The translations under genes and the position numbers were made by a program. The notes under the pieces are model-generated. The model saw nothing but the letters and a program-made list of their open reading frames with translations. It made no database searches and had not been told where the DNA came from. Positions 32,935-42,338 of a stretch of DNA of 64,000 nucleotides are shown in pieces. How positions within the stretch are numbered: position 1 is the stretch's first letter; the number at the start of each line of letters is the position of its first letter. This stretch comes from UBA8958 sp964571695. Its GTDB lineage: Bacteria; Desulfobacterota; Syntrophia; Syntrophales; UBA8958. The stretch covers positions 62,001 to 126,000 of the forward strand of contig CAZNDG010000002.1 in the NCBI GenBank assembly GCA_964571695.1. The letters are read 5' to 3'.

Positions 32935-34386
32935 TTACAGGGCGGCTACGAACACCACCTCCCGGGGGAGCTTGTAGGAGGATAGATAGATCCGGCAATG
33001 GCGGAGGATCTCCTTCTCGTCGGCTTCCACGCCCTGTTTCCTGACGATCAGGGCCTTGACGATCTCTCCCCGCATCATGTCCTCCTTGCTTTCCACCCGG
33101 GCCGCCGCCACGGCGGGGTGCATCTCCAGGACGATCTCCACCTCCCGGGGATAGACATTGAAGCCGCTGGTAATTACCATCCTCTTCTTTCTTCCCGTGA
33201 GGAAGATATATCCGTCTGCGTCCATCCTCCCCAGGTCGCCGGTATGGAGCCAGCCGTCCCGGATGACCTCCGCGGTCGCCCGCTCGTCTTTGTAGTAGCC
33301 CTTCATGACGTTCTTTCCCCGGACAATCAACTCGCCTGTTTCCCCGCGGGTCACTTCTGTATTGTCGACGGCGACGATCCGGGCCTCGACGCCGGCGATG
33401 GGCGTGCCGATGGCGCCGGGTTTGTTTTCCTGTTCCAGCCGGGTGATGGTGCAGATGGGCGATGCCTCCGTCAGGCCGTAGCCTTCCACCAGCGGCGCGC
33501 CGAATTTTTCCCTGAAGAGGGGGATGAAATCGGCCGGTATGGTGGAACCGCCGGTGATGCATAACCGCAGGGAGCTCAGGTCATACTTTTCCCCGCCCTG
33601 GTGAAAGAGCATCCCGAGAAACATCCGGGGCACGGAGCAGGTGAAGGTGATCCGCTCCCTTTCAATGGTGGCGAAGATGCTCTCCAGGGTAAAGCGCTCC
33701 ATAAGTACGATGCGGGCTCCGGTGCGGATCGCGGCGAGCATGTTCGCCGCCGCTCCGAAGGAGTGGAAGAAGGGAATCACCGCCAGCCCGCGGTCGGCGG
33801 GCGTTCCGTCATAAGCCTCGTCCAGGAGCACCGCCTGGGTCATCAGATTCGCGTGGGTCAACTGCGCCCCCAGCGGGCGTCCGGTGAGCCCGGAGGTGTA
33901 AATCATTACCGCCGGATCGTCTGGATCTATCGCCGGCATCTCCCAGGTTTGGGGATGGTCGCGGAGGACCCGGGTGAAGGGACAGTCCGTATCCATGCCG
34001 CCGGTGATCAGGGCGTGCCGGCAGAGGGGCAGCTCTTCCTTGATTTCCTCGTAACGCCGGATGGCGACATTCTGGGCGATGAAGAGCTTGGCGTCGCTGT
34101 TGCCCAGAAGATGCCGCAGTTCATAGGGAGTGGACATGACGTTGAGGGTTACGGCCACGGCGCCCAGCTTCTGGGCCGCGAAGTAGGAGATGATGAATTC
34201 CGGACAGTTGGGAAGCATCAGGGCGATCTTGTCGCCCCGGCTGATCCCCAGGCCGCGCAGGTAATGGGCCAGGGCGTTGGCGGCGCTGTTGAGCTCCGCA
34301 AACGTCATCCGGCATTTTTCATGGATGACGGCGATATTGCCGGGATATTTGTTCGCGGTCTCCTCTACCATCCTTCCCAGGTTCAT
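32935..34386 (-). CDS. AMP-binding acyl-CoA ligase relative lacking key catalytic lysines
   Basis: ANL fold: N-terminal MNLGRMVEETANKYPGNIAV, P-loop region IYTSGLTGRPLGAQLTHANL, EGYGLTEASPICT, GWLHTGDLGRMDADGYIFLT and RKKRMVITSGFNVYPREVE. Two departures: the P-loop has Leu where the PKG Lys belongs, and the protein ends at KLPREVVFVAAL, just before the PKTxTGK block with the A10 catalytic Lys. 483 residues. No remnant of the tail follows; a terminator does. ATG at 34386 was chosen over an upstream ATG (34413). It may be inactive, regulatory, or limited to a half-reaction. Confidence 0.85.
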   Translation of the reverse strand: MNLGRMVEETANKYPGNIAVIHEKCRMTFAELNSAANALAHYLRGLGISRGDKIALMLPNCPEFIISYFAAQKLGAVAVTLNVMSTPYELRHLLGNSDAKLFIAQNVAIRRYEEIKEELPLCRHALITGGMDTDCPFTRVLRDHPQTWEMPAIDPDDPAVMIYTSGLTGRPLGAQLTHANLMTQAVLLDEAYDGTPADRGLAVIPFFHSFGAAANMLAAIRTGARIVLMERFTLESIFATIERERITFTCSVPRMFLGMLFHQGGEKYDLSSLRLCITGGSTIPADFIPLFREKFGAPLVEGYGLTEASPICTITRLEQENKPGAIGTPIAGVEARIVAVDNTEVTRGETGELIVRGKNVMKGYYKDERATAEVIRDGWLHTGDLGRMDADGYIFLTGRKKRMVITSGFNVYPREVEIVLEMHPAVAAARVESKEDMMRGEIVKALIVRKQGVEADEKEILRHCRIYLSSYKLPREVVFVAAL

Positions 34387-34644
34387 AATTGTCTTTGCGC
34401 CCCCCTTTATCATTGATTGCGGATCGGACTCCGGATCGGCAAATAACGGCGCCCCGTCGGGCATCAGATTTACTAACCCGGTGCCCGGAGACCTCCTCGC
34501 CTCTTTTGTCGCGGCTTTTGCTTAGCACATGCCCCCGGCCTTTTCAATGCTGGAGATGGTCTTTTTTCTTGATCACGGCGGTGTTTTCATATAGGAATGA
34601 ACTGCCTGCGGGCGTGCTCAATAAACTTCAAGGAGGTTGCAGCG

Positions 34645-35088
34645 ATGAAAAAAACGATGTTGATGGCCGGGGTGGTTTTCTTCTTTTCCGTTTCTCTGGC
34701 CCTGGCCGCCGGATCGCCGGTGGGGAAGTGGAAGACCATCGACGATGAAACGAAGAAAGAAAAATCGATTGTCGAGGTTTACGAAGTAAACGGCAAGATC
34801 TATGGTAAGATTGTCCAATTGCTCCAGGAGAAGGATGGTGGGGCCAGCAAGCTGTGCACGAAGTGTCCGGGCAGTGACAAAAACAAGCCCATGCTGGGCC
34901 TGGTCTTCCTGAAGGACCTCAAGGCGGACGGCGGTGAATACACCGGCGGCACCATCATGGATCCCAACAACGGCAAGGTTTACAAGTGCAAACTGGAAGT
35001 CGTGGAAGGGGGCGGCAAGATGAAGGTCAGGGGTTTTCTCGGGTTTTCGCTGCTGGGACGCACCCAGATCTGGCATAAGGTGAAATGA
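34645..35088 (+). CDS. DUF2147 family secreted protein
   Basis: Signal peptide MKKTMLMAGVVFFFSVSLA with cleavage after ALAA, then the DUF2147 core: GKWKTIDDETKKEKSIVEVY, GKIYGKIVQLL, a CTKCPGSDKNKPMLGL loop containing CxxC, GGTIMDPNNGKVYKCKLEV and GFSLLGRTQIWHKV. ATG behind AAGGAGGTTGCAGCG. 147 residues. A small beta-barrel-like periplasmic protein; members occur widely without a firm function. Alone on the plus strand, 52 bp ahead of folD. Confidence 0.87.
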   Translation: MKKTMLMAGVVFFFSVSLALAAGSPVGKWKTIDDETKKEKSIVEVYEVNGKIYGKIVQLLQEKDGGASKLCTKCPGSDKNKPMLGLVFLKDLKADGGEYTGGTIMDPNNGKVYKCKLEVVEGGGKMKVRGFLGFSLLGRTQIWHKVK

Positions 35089-35140
35089 GTGATCTTGAAT
35101 GATATACTAAGGTTGCATAGTAAATATACGCAAGATTCTT

Positions 35141-35998
35141 ATGCCCGAGATTATTAACGGTAATGAAATCGCCCGGGTGATCCGGGAGGAGATCCGCAAG
35201 GAAACCGCAGTGATGCGGGAGATAACGGGGGTGACTCCCGGTCTGGCCGTGGTTCTCGTTGGGGAGGACCCGGCCTCGCGGATCTATGTCCGGCGCAAGG
35301 GTCAGGCCTGCGCGGAGGTAGGCTTCCTGTCCCGGGAGATAAGGCTGCCGGCGGCGACGTCGGAAGGGGAGCTTTTGGATGTTATCACGCAACTGAACGG
35401 GGATCCCGCCATTCACGGCGTCCTCGTTCAGTTGCCCCTGCCCCGCCAGATCGGCACCCAGATGATCATCGAGGCCATCGCTCCGGCCAAGGATGTGGAC
35501 GGCTTCCATCCCGTGAACGTGGGCCGCCTCATGGCCGGGAATCCCGGTCCGGTATCCTGCACGCCCCGGGGCGTCATGGAACTTCTGGACCGTACCGGTA
35601 TTGCCATCGCCGGGCGGGAGGCGGTGATCGTCGGCCGGAGCAACATCGTCGGGAAGCCCCTCGCCCTGCTCCTGCTCGCCCGTCATGCCACGGTTACCAT
35701 TTGTCATACCCGGACGCAGCGGCTGCCCGATGTTACCCGCCGGGCCGACATACTGGTTGCGGCGGCGGGGAGCCCCGAGATGATCCGGGGGGAGATGATC
35801 AAGGAGGGGGCCGTGGTCATCGATGTAGGGATTAACCGCCGGGAGGACGGCCGGCTGGTGGGGGATGTGGCCTTCGCGGAGGCGGAGCGCCGGGCTGCCT
35901 ATATTACCCCCGTACCCGGTGGCGTCGGTCCCATGACCATTGCCATGCTCCTGCGCAACACCCTCGATGCGGCAAGGCGGATCACCGCTTCGGTTTGA
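35141..35998 (+). CDS. folD: bifunctional methylene-THF dehydrogenase/methenyl-THF cyclohydrolase
   Basis: Interconverts 5,10-methylene- and 10-formyl-tetrahydrofolate. Blocks: VVLVGEDPASRIYVRRKGQA (catalytic Tyr and Lys), GVLVQLPLP, IIEAIAPAKDVDGFHP, VIVGRSNIVGKPLALLLL (NADP site) and VPGGVGPMTIAMLL. 285 residues, normal. ATG start. In an acetogenesis- or glycine-linked anaerobe this serves C1 metabolism together with the glycine cleavage system at the left end of the window. Confidence 0.95.
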   Translation: MPEIINGNEIARVIREEIRKETAVMREITGVTPGLAVVLVGEDPASRIYVRRKGQACAEVGFLSREIRLPAATSEGELLDVITQLNGDPAIHGVLVQLPLPRQIGTQMIIEAIAPAKDVDGFHPVNVGRLMAGNPGPVSCTPRGVMELLDRTGIAIAGREAVIVGRSNIVGKPLALLLLARHATVTICHTRTQRLPDVTRRADILVAAAGSPEMIRGEMIKEGAVVIDVGINRREDGRLVGDVAFAEAERRAAYITPVPGGVGPMTIAMLLRNTLDAARRITASV

Positions 35999-36118
35999 AG
36001 AACGCCAATAAAGAAGAACACGTAAAAAACGATGTCCCGAATTTCGATTTGCTTTCGCATCGCGTCGTCGCTTCTCTCAACGTCTCTTTCGGAGCGCGGT
36101 TCCGCGCCCGGGAGCGGA

Positions 36119-37270
36119 TCAGATTATGCCGCTGATCGCGAATATTTTTTGGAAGCGGCTTTCCCAGGAATGGTCCCGGAGCGCCCGTTCCCTCCCCCGG
36201 CGCCGGACTTCCTCCGCCAGCGCGGGCCGTGAAAGGAGCCGGCGGATCTTGGCCAGCAGGTCGTCGAAATCCCGGTAAGTCACTATTTCCCTGCCTATAT
36301 CATAAACCCTTTCCAGTTCCGGATGATGCTCCGTGAGGTAGAGACCGCCGCTCATGGGGATCTCGAAGTCCCGGCCCTTTAGGCAGAAAGTGTCCGAATG
36401 GCCGCTGACGCCGCCGAAGCCGAGGTTGATCCGGCTTTGGGAATAGAGGCGCACCATGTCTTCCGTGGTCAGGGGGCCGTCGGGCCATCCCGGTCCCCGG
36501 GCGACGACCCTGATTCCCGCGGCGGCGATCCGGCTGATGACTTCCGGACGATTGCCGTAGCACTGCCCCACGAAGGACACGTCGATGGTCTTTTCCAACT
36601 CCCAGGGTCGGTGCAGCTCCGGATTGGCCCCTTCGGGCAGGTAGATGGGCAAGGCCCCTTCCACGACGTATTTTTTCCGGGCATCCTCCGTGCTGGTCCA
36701 GCAAAGGGTGAAGAAGCGACAGATGTCCCGGATCCCCAGGGCCTGGCCGCCCCGGATCTTGCCGACGAAGTTCTCCTTGTCGTTCAGGGCGAGGTTGATG
36801 ACCGGCACTCCCAGGGCGTGCAGGGAGGCCATGGCGGCGGGCGTGATCTGCTCGCCAAAAAGATAGGTGAAGATTACATCGAGATCCCCGCCGCGTTTCA
36901 AGTCCCAAGCATAGGCCAATAGTTCCCGGTTCATCGGGGGGCGTCCGGAACGGCGCCATTCACCCGCCGCGGCGCCAGGTCCGCGGAACCAGTCGAAATG
37001 ATAAACGGTCCCGAATTTCTTCAAGGCAGGATTCAAGGCCGTTTCTTCCCAGTTGTAATCGTGATAAACGGCCAGGATCTTCAACGTCCCACGGGGTTTG
37101 GGGCGGAGGGAGGGAAAGCGCTCCCGGCAGGCGGCGCGGAGGGCTTCCTCATCGGGAATGCTCAGGCGCCGGGAGGTAAAAAGCCCTTCATAATGATGGC
37201 GTTCCGCTTTTAGGCGCCGGTCGTTGCTCCATATCCGGATACGCTGTCGGTATCTCTTCAACGGATCCAT
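36119..37270 (-). CDS. CgeB-like glycosyltransferase (GT4-type C-terminal domain)
   Basis: GT-B-type protein: N-terminal Rossmann half beginning TLKILAVYHDYNWEE, and a C-terminal half with IDVSFVGQCYGNRPEVI, SRINLGFGGVSGHSDTFCLK, GRDFEIPMSGGLYLTEHHPE and YRDFDDLLAKIRRLL, the block where group-1 enzymes bind the nucleotide sugar. 383 residues, ATG start. It converges with folD and begins the leftward surface-glycan block. The donor and acceptor cannot be inferred. Confidence 0.8.
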   Translation of the reverse strand: MDPLKRYRQRIRIWSNDRRLKAERHHYEGLFTSRRLSIPDEEALRAACRERFPSLRPKPRGTLKILAVYHDYNWEETALNPALKKFGTVYHFDWFRGPGAAAGEWRRSGRPPMNRELLAYAWDLKRGGDLDVIFTYLFGEQITPAAMASLHALGVPVINLALNDKENFVGKIRGGQALGIRDICRFFTLCWTSTEDARKKYVVEGALPIYLPEGANPELHRPWELEKTIDVSFVGQCYGNRPEVISRIAAAGIRVVARGPGWPDGPLTTEDMVRLYSQSRINLGFGGVSGHSDTFCLKGRDFEIPMSGGLYLTEHHPELERVYDIGREIVTYRDFDDLLAKIRRLLSRPALAEEVRRRGRERALRDHSWESRFQKIFAISGII

Positions 37271-37316
37271 GGGGAGGTCCTTCTCGCTGGTGTTCCTGAT
37301 CTCGGTTGAGTCCTGT

Positions 37317-37400
37317 CGGGGTATATTCCCCGAAGCGTGCTTCGTTCCTTGAAGTCACGATGCCTCGCGGTCTGCCGCGAGTAGATTCGTTGGGCTGACC
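37317..37400. repeat. dispersed palindromic repeat
   Basis: TCGGGGTATATTCCCCGAAG (37317-37336) followed by GCGTGCTTCG and later CTGCCGCGAGTAGATTC resembles 8051-8095 (TCGGGGTTAGATACCCCGAA ... TTGCCGCGAGGTAGTTC). It sits in the gap between the CgeB-like and GT-D-like genes. Confidence 0.5.
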
Positions 37401-37453
37401 GCCGGCGCCCCGGGCGACGAACCGTTGGCCGTGGGGAACAAAGCCGGGGGCGC

Positions 37454-38383
37454 TTACCGGCGATAACGGGTGTAAAGCCGGTCTCCGTTCGATTTGTCGA
37501 TCCGGTCGTTCATCATGTTGAAGACATGCCCCGCGTCCAGAACAGGGATGGAAAGGGCCGCGGAGACGTCAACACAGACGGGAAGTGCCCCGATGCCCGC
37601 CCCGGTGAGACAGAGATCCGTATCGGCGGGTACCTGCCCGACGACGACGTCTTTCATTTCCGGCCACCGGGTGGCGACGAATTCGGCGGGAATCTTGACG
37701 AAACCGAGCCGTGGCCCGCTGTCGCGGCGGGCGAACCAATCCCGGCAGGCCTGCTCGTTCCAGTCCGAACCGATGAGGCAAAGTTTTTTCCCGTCCGTCA
37801 AGCGGGTAAACGCGGGAGAGGAAAGCCAGGCATAGACGGCGTAGAAGGGGAGATAGTTGCCGCCGTTAAGGGACACGCCGTGGCGGTGCAGAAAATCGAG
37901 AAAAGTCGTGGCCGACGGACGCCTCCGAAAACCCGAAAACAGGGAGAAAATACCCCGGCGGGGTGGGGCGATGTTGCCGGGAAACACCAGGGGGGCCAGC
38001 AGGCCCGTTCGGGAGAGGCTGGTGAGGGCTTCAACATGAAAGGGCAGGGCCGCCCTGATGGCCGTCCGGGATTCCGCCTGCCGGTAAAGACCGTTGCATT
38101 CCAGGTTCCGGGCGTAAAAGGCGTATTCGCCGTCGGCAAAACGAACGACAGGGAAGGGGGCGTGCTGGGCCATCGCGGCCTCCACTCGTTCCTGAAGGCT
38201 TTGCAGGCAGGTGTTTCCGTCCGCCAGATCGGGGTGAAAGAGGCATATTTCCTCGGCGGCCATCTCCGGCTTGTTGGCCGCCAGCACGGCGAGGTTGTCG
38301 ATCCCGTCTATTTCCAGGCGCTGAAAAGAGAAATCTCCGGAGATCGTCTTAAGCCCCATCTCTGCCGCCGGGATCTTTACCAT
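37454..38383 (-). CDS. GT-D fold (DUF1792-type) putative glycosyltransferase
   Basis: Carries the hallmark VVRFADGEYAFYAR of the GT-D family, with its Asp-Gly-Glu motif for the sugar nucleotide, at about residue 78. Later KKLCLIGSDWNEQA, VVGQVPADTDLCLTGAGIGAL and the terminal SIPVLDAGHVFNMM fit the same family. 309 residues, which is compact. ATG overlaps the SxtJ-like gene by 7 bp. Third sugar transferase type in the region; specificity unknown. Confidence 0.65.
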   Translation of the reverse strand: MVKIPAAEMGLKTISGDFSFQRLEIDGIDNLAVLAANKPEMAAEEICLFHPDLADGNTCLQSLQERVEAAMAQHAPFPVVRFADGEYAFYARNLECNGLYRQAESRTAIRAALPFHVEALTSLSRTGLLAPLVFPGNIAPPRRGIFSLFSGFRRRPSATTFLDFLHRHGVSLNGGNYLPFYAVYAWLSSPAFTRLTDGKKLCLIGSDWNEQACRDWFARRDSGPRLGFVKIPAEFVATRWPEMKDVVVGQVPADTDLCLTGAGIGALPVCVDVSAALSIPVLDAGHVFNMMNDRIDKSNGDRLYTRYRR

Positions 38384-38748
38384 GACTTTTCAAAATCCCC
38401 GGGGACGTATTTTTTGTTCAGATCTTCAAAATAACTCTTACGCTTGTTGACCAGGAAATGCTCCACGAGGTGGCGGTTGAAAATCCGGTAAAGGAAGGCC
38501 AGGGGGGTGAGGATCAGATAAAAAGTCAGCGTTAGGATGATCCGGGAATTGAAGGCCCCGAGCCGCTCGGAGAACTTAAGCCAGCCCCGGGCCAGGGCCG
38601 CGGTGATCCGGCTTTCCAGGGCGTTGCCCAAGGTTAGCAGGGCCGCCCCCCATACCAGCCAGACGGCGCCGAAGATCAGATAGGCGATAAGGACTGCCAG
38701 GATCAGTATGCTTACCGTTTTGACGGTTCCTAAGCGATCGAGTTCCAC
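38377..38748 (-). CDS. SxtJ-like small membrane protein
   Basis: 123 residues with two or three hydrophobic segments: VKTVSILILAVLIAYLIFGA, then WLVWGAALLTLG, and RIILTLTFYLILTPLAFLYR. C-terminal part is basic and ends EDLNKKYVPGDFEKSW. The motif FYLILTPLAFLYR and its partner DUF5989 six bases upstream match the SxtJ family found beside carbamoyltransferases. ATG start. The function is unknown. Confidence 0.75.
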   Translation of the reverse strand: MELDRLGTVKTVSILILAVLIAYLIFGAVWLVWGAALLTLGNALESRITAALARGWLKFSERLGAFNSRIILTLTFYLILTPLAFLYRIFNRHLVEHFLVNKRKSYFEDLNKKYVPGDFEKSW

Positions 38749-38754
38749 GGCGGT

Positions 38755-38901
38755 TTAGAACAGGGTGTAGATAAAGGGCGCCACGGCGGAGCCGCTCGAC
38801 ATGATCAGGAGGCCCATCAGCAGCAGCATGATGATCATGGGCAGGAGCCACCATTTTTTCCGTTCCTTCAAAAAGCCCCAAAAATCTTTCAGAATCTCCA
38901 T
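38755..38901 (-). CDS. DUF5989 family small membrane protein
   Basis: 48 residues: MEILKDFWGFLKERKKWWLL, then a hydrophobic helix (PMIIMLLLMGLLIM), then SSGSAVAPFIYTLF. This exact arrangement, including the invariant SAVAPFIYTLF tail, is the DUF5989 signature. ATG at 38901. Directly upstream of the SxtJ-like gene in the same direction. It is short and easily missed by gene callers. Confidence 0.88.
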   Translation of the reverse strand: MEILKDFWGFLKERKKWWLLPMIIMLLLMGLLIMSSGSAVAPFIYTLF

Positions 38902-39100
38902 ATCGGCAAGTCTTTCCTATCCTTTGCTTTTCGTTGGCTTGAAGGTCGGGCCGGACAAAATCGTCGACCATCAAGATCCGGCCTCTCTTGGTCAGGCGGG
39001 CCCGGACGCAATGACCGCGCCCCCTTCATATTGCGAAAGCCTTTTCGTTTCGGCCTGTTCGTATAGCAATGAGTTTTTGATTATGCAAGGGAAAATAATT

Positions 39101-40183
39101 TCAGGGTCGTTGCCGGCCGGCGATGACCCGGGCCAGTTCGGCGGCGATGACGGCGTGACCGGTGGCGTTGAGATGATCGTCCAGGACATAGAAGTGTTCC
39201 GGACCCAACTGCCTGGAGAAATCGAGGACCAGCATGTCTTTCAAATACGGCGGGTAATCGCCCTCGGCCAGCTTTCTTTTCAGCGCCGCCGGAAACTCTC
39301 TGTTATCGTCGGGATTACGGCCGTTCATGACGAAGACGATGAGGGTCGCTTTATCGAGGTCCAGGCCGCTGTTTTGCAGGGCATACAGAAACAGATCGAT
39401 CTCGTCCCGGTCAAGCTTCGGCGCCTGGGCCTGCCGCCGTTTCTGTTCCATCTCCTCCCAGCGCTTCCCGATCTTCATCCACAAATATTTCCCCGGGTAG
39501 TAACGCTGTGACTCCCGGTATATTTCTCTGTATTCTTCATATTTTTCCGCCGTCATGACGGGGAGGCTCCGGTTCTGGAGATAATACTCCCGGTTCTCCT
39601 CCAGGTCGTTGCCGCAGTATTGAATGATAAGGTATTTCAGGCGGTCCCTGGGGACGCTCCGTAGGATCCCCAGTTCCCGAACCGTCCCGTAAGAGGAAAC
39701 GGCGGCATTGAGGACCTTGAGACCGGTCCGGCGCCGCAGGAGGGCGGCGAAGGTTTCATCCTGTTCCACCCCCCAGCCCATGGCGAAGGAGTCGCCGGTG
39801 ACGATGATCTCGGGATGACTGAGGACCGCCTCGCCGTCCCGGACGCCCAGGCTGTTGATATCGTAGCGATTGGTGAATTCCCGCCCGCCGAAGGTGCAGG
39901 ACCCGGGCTTGAGGGTGTAGCCCAGGACGGGGTCATGACGGGCGCAGGCCGCCTCGAACTGGATGGTTGGACGTTCTCGGGCGTAGAGGTAGCCGATCAT
40001 ATTGCCGATCCGCTGGGGGCAGTGTTTGAGGATGCCCGGGTTGCGGACGAGGAGGAGCAGCATCCCCTCCAGGAGAGACAGGATAATCATGATCAGGACG
40101 ATATTAACGATGATCAACTTGCCGGCTTTTTTCAACTTTGCTTCCCCGGTAAACCCCCATGACAGTCGGCTCGCATGTTTCAT
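39101..40183 (-). CDS. membrane-anchored SGNH/GDSL-hydrolase family protein (1)
   Basis: N-terminal membrane anchor (KLIIVNIVLIMIILSLLEGM), then the SGNH catalytic domain: block I IIVTGDSFAMGWGV with the nucleophilic Ser, VLNAAVSSYGT, QYCGNDLEENREYY (oxyanion Asn) and the C-terminal LDDHLNATGH with Asp and His. I chose ATG 40183; a GTG at 40216 lies within the long dispersed repeat. About 360 residues. Such proteins act as O-acyltransferases or deacylases on exported polysaccharide. First of three SGNH proteins around the carbamoyltransferase. Confidence 0.8.
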   Translation of the reverse strand: MKHASRLSWGFTGEAKLKKAGKLIIVNIVLIMIILSLLEGMLLLLVRNPGILKHCPQRIGNMIGYLYARERPTIQFEAACARHDPVLGYTLKPGSCTFGGREFTNRYDINSLGVRDGEAVLSHPEIIVTGDSFAMGWGVEQDETFAALLRRRTGLKVLNAAVSSYGTVRELGILRSVPRDRLKYLIIQYCGNDLEENREYYLQNRSLPVMTAEKYEEYREIYRESQRYYPGKYLWMKIGKRWEEMEQKRRQAQAPKLDRDEIDLFLYALQNSGLDLDKATLIVFVMNGRNPDDNREFPAALKRKLAEGDYPPYLKDMLVLDFSRQLGPEHFYVLDDHLNATGHAVIAAELARVIAGRQRP

Positions 40184-40192
40184 CACCGCCGG

Positions 40193-40360
40193 GAGACCTT
40201 TAAAAAATGACTTCACCGCGGCTCAGAAATCTTTTTCGCTTCTGAAATGGGTAACGTATAAATCTTATTCATAACCAGGCATTAAGTTCAATCACAAAAC
40301 GGCGAAAAACATTTGATTCGCCGCTTGCGAACCATTTTTCCGCGTTTATGCAAAACTACT
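40193..40360 (-). repeat. long dispersed repeat, copy 2
   Basis: Reverse complement of 1454-1622 with high identity. It shares the GGCGAA/TTCGCC hairpin and the flanking TTTGCATAA and AAAGGTCTC. It lies immediately upstream of SGNH gene 1 and reads in the same direction as that gene, as copy 1 does relative to hisC. It fills most of the gap before the carbamoyltransferase 3' end. Confidence 0.8.
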
Positions 40361-40422
40361 CTCGCCGGGAGAAAACCTGCCCCGGGAGAAGTGGGGATAA
40401 ATAGGGCGCTGTAGCTGATTTG

Positions 40423-42285
40423 TCAGTCGAGGCCGTACTCTTCCTGCCAGTTGTCTTTTTCCTGCCAGGGCGGCTGTTCGGTCTTGGCGAAGACGAAGTC
40501 TCCCACTACCAGGTAATCCATGTCCGTCCGCATGAAGCAGCGGTAGGCGTCCTCGGGGGTGCAGACGATGGGTTCCCCCCGGACGTTGAAACTCGTGTTG
40601 ACAATCACCCCGTAGCCGGTCCGTTCCTTGAAGGCCTTGAGCAACTCCCAGAAGCGGGGATTGGTTTCACGGTGTACCGTCTGGAGGCGGGCGGTGAAGT
40701 CGAGATGGGTGATGGCGGGGATGTCGGAGCGCACATAGTAGAGCTTGTCCCGGATGGGCCGACGGTGGTAGTCCGGCGGCAGGGGGTTCCGGCGTTCCTT
40801 TCTTACATCGGCGATAAGGAGCATATACGGCGAAGGAGTTTCCGTCTCGAAGTACTCCGCGGCGTCTTCGGCAAGGACGGAAGGGGCAAAGGGACGGAAG
40901 CTTTCCCGGAATTTTATCTTCAGATTGAGGCGTTTCTGCATCTCCTTGTTCCTGGCGTCTCCCAGGATGCTCCGATTTCCCAACGCCCGGGGGCCCCATT
41001 CCATTCGTCCCTGGAACCAGCCCACGGCCTTGCCATCGGCGAGATAGCCCGCCACGGCGGCGCTCAGCCCCCCGCCGTCTTTCATCCGGTGACAGGGGGC
41101 CCGGTATTTTTTCGCCGTGGCGAGGATATCCAGGTCATCGAAATCCGGGCCCAGGTAGGCCCCGTTCATCCGGTCTCCGCCGTCCGCCCGGGGCCGGGGT
41201 TTCTGGTGGTACATGTGATGGATGGCATAGGCCGCCCCCAACGCCCCGCCGGCGTCTCCGGCGGCGGATTGGATCCAGATGCCGGCGAAGTCGCCGCTCC
41301 GCAGGAGTTTGCCGTTAGCCACGCAGTTCAGGGCCACCCCGCCGGAGAGACAGAGATTCTCGGCCCCGGTAAGCCGCCGCGCCGTTCGGGCCATCTTCAT
41401 GACGATCTCCTCAGTCACCTGTTGAATGGCATAGGCCAGATCACCGTGGCGTTGTTCGATGGCCGTTTCGGGGGTCCGGCGGGGGAATCCGAAAATTGCC
41501 GCCCACTTGTCGTCCTTCACCATGCTGAGCCCCGTGGCGTAGTCGAAGTAATCCTGATTCAGCCAGATCGATCCATCTTCTTTGACATCTACCAGATGGT
41601 TGAGGATGGCCTCCCGGTAGCGCCGGACCTGCTCGGAATCGGGATCGCCGTAAGGGGCCAGCCCCATGAGCTTGTATTCCCCGGAATTGACCCGGAAGCC
41701 CAGATAGTGGGTGAAGGCGGAGTAGAGCAGCCCGACGGAGTGGGGGAAGCGCATCTCCTTGAGGATGGTGATTTCGTTGTCCCGTCCGTGGCCGATGGAG
41801 GCTGTAGCCCATTCTCCGACGCCGTCGATGGTCAGAATCGCCGCTTCGGGAAAGGGCGAGGGGAAAAAGGCGCTGGCGGCGTGGGCCAGGTGGTGATCAG
41901 TGAAGAGGAGCTTGACTCCTTTGGAAGTGCCCTTGCCGATCCGCTTCAACTCGTCGCGGATCAGTTTCTTGAGGAACACCTTCTCCTTGATCCACACGGG
42001 AATGGCGGAGAGAAAGGACTTAAGTCCCCGGGGGGCGAAGGCGTAATAGGTCTCCAAAAGCCGTTCGAATTTCAGCAGCGGCTTGTCATAGAAAACCACG
42101 GCGTCCAGATCCTCCACGCCGATCCCGGCCCTCTGCAGGCAGAAGGCTGCGGCATGGGCCGGGAAGGATGGGTCGTGCTTCTTCCGGGTGAAGCGCTCCT
42201 CCTGGGCGGCGGCGACGATCTCGCCGTCCTTCAGGAGGGCGGCGGCGGAATCATGATAAAAAGCGGAGATACCTAAGATATGCAT
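40423..42285 (-). CDS. NodU/CmcH-type O-carbamoyltransferase
   Basis: Transfers a carbamoyl group from carbamoyl phosphate, via carbamoyl-AMP, to a sugar hydroxyl. N-terminal Kae1-like domain: MHILGISAFYHDSAAALLKD, DHHLAHAASAFFPS (metal-binding His), AILTIDGVGEWATA, SGEYKLMGLAPYGD. C-terminal YrdC-like domain: QGRMEWGPRALGNRSIL and VNTSFNVRGEPIVCTPED. 620 residues. ATG at 42285. Its neighbours (SGNH, SxtJ-like, DUF5989) suggest that it decorates an exported glycan with carbamoyl groups. Confidence 0.93.
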   Translation of the reverse strand: MHILGISAFYHDSAAALLKDGEIVAAAQEERFTRKKHDPSFPAHAAAFCLQRAGIGVEDLDAVVFYDKPLLKFERLLETYYAFAPRGLKSFLSAIPVWIKEKVFLKKLIRDELKRIGKGTSKGVKLLFTDHHLAHAASAFFPSPFPEAAILTIDGVGEWATASIGHGRDNEITILKEMRFPHSVGLLYSAFTHYLGFRVNSGEYKLMGLAPYGDPDSEQVRRYREAILNHLVDVKEDGSIWLNQDYFDYATGLSMVKDDKWAAIFGFPRRTPETAIEQRHGDLAYAIQQVTEEIVMKMARTARRLTGAENLCLSGGVALNCVANGKLLRSGDFAGIWIQSAAGDAGGALGAAYAIHHMYHQKPRPRADGGDRMNGAYLGPDFDDLDILATAKKYRAPCHRMKDGGGLSAAVAGYLADGKAVGWFQGRMEWGPRALGNRSILGDARNKEMQKRLNLKIKFRESFRPFAPSVLAEDAAEYFETETPSPYMLLIADVRKERRNPLPPDYHRRPIRDKLYYVRSDIPAITHLDFTARLQTVHRETNPRFWELLKAFKERTGYGVIVNTSFNVRGEPIVCTPEDAYRCFMRTDMDYLVVGDFVFAKTEQPPWQEKDNWQEEYGLD

Positions 42286-42338
42286 GACGCTCCCGATGTT
42301 GTCCTTCGATAAATGTCCAGCCTTATAGGCATAATAGG

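Noticed and set aside
40420..42276. 618-codon open frame on the plus strand opposite the carbamoyltransferase
   Set aside because: Antisense shadow of a GC-rich gene; composition is Gly/Asp/Arg-rich without motifs, while the minus strand gene has full family signatures.
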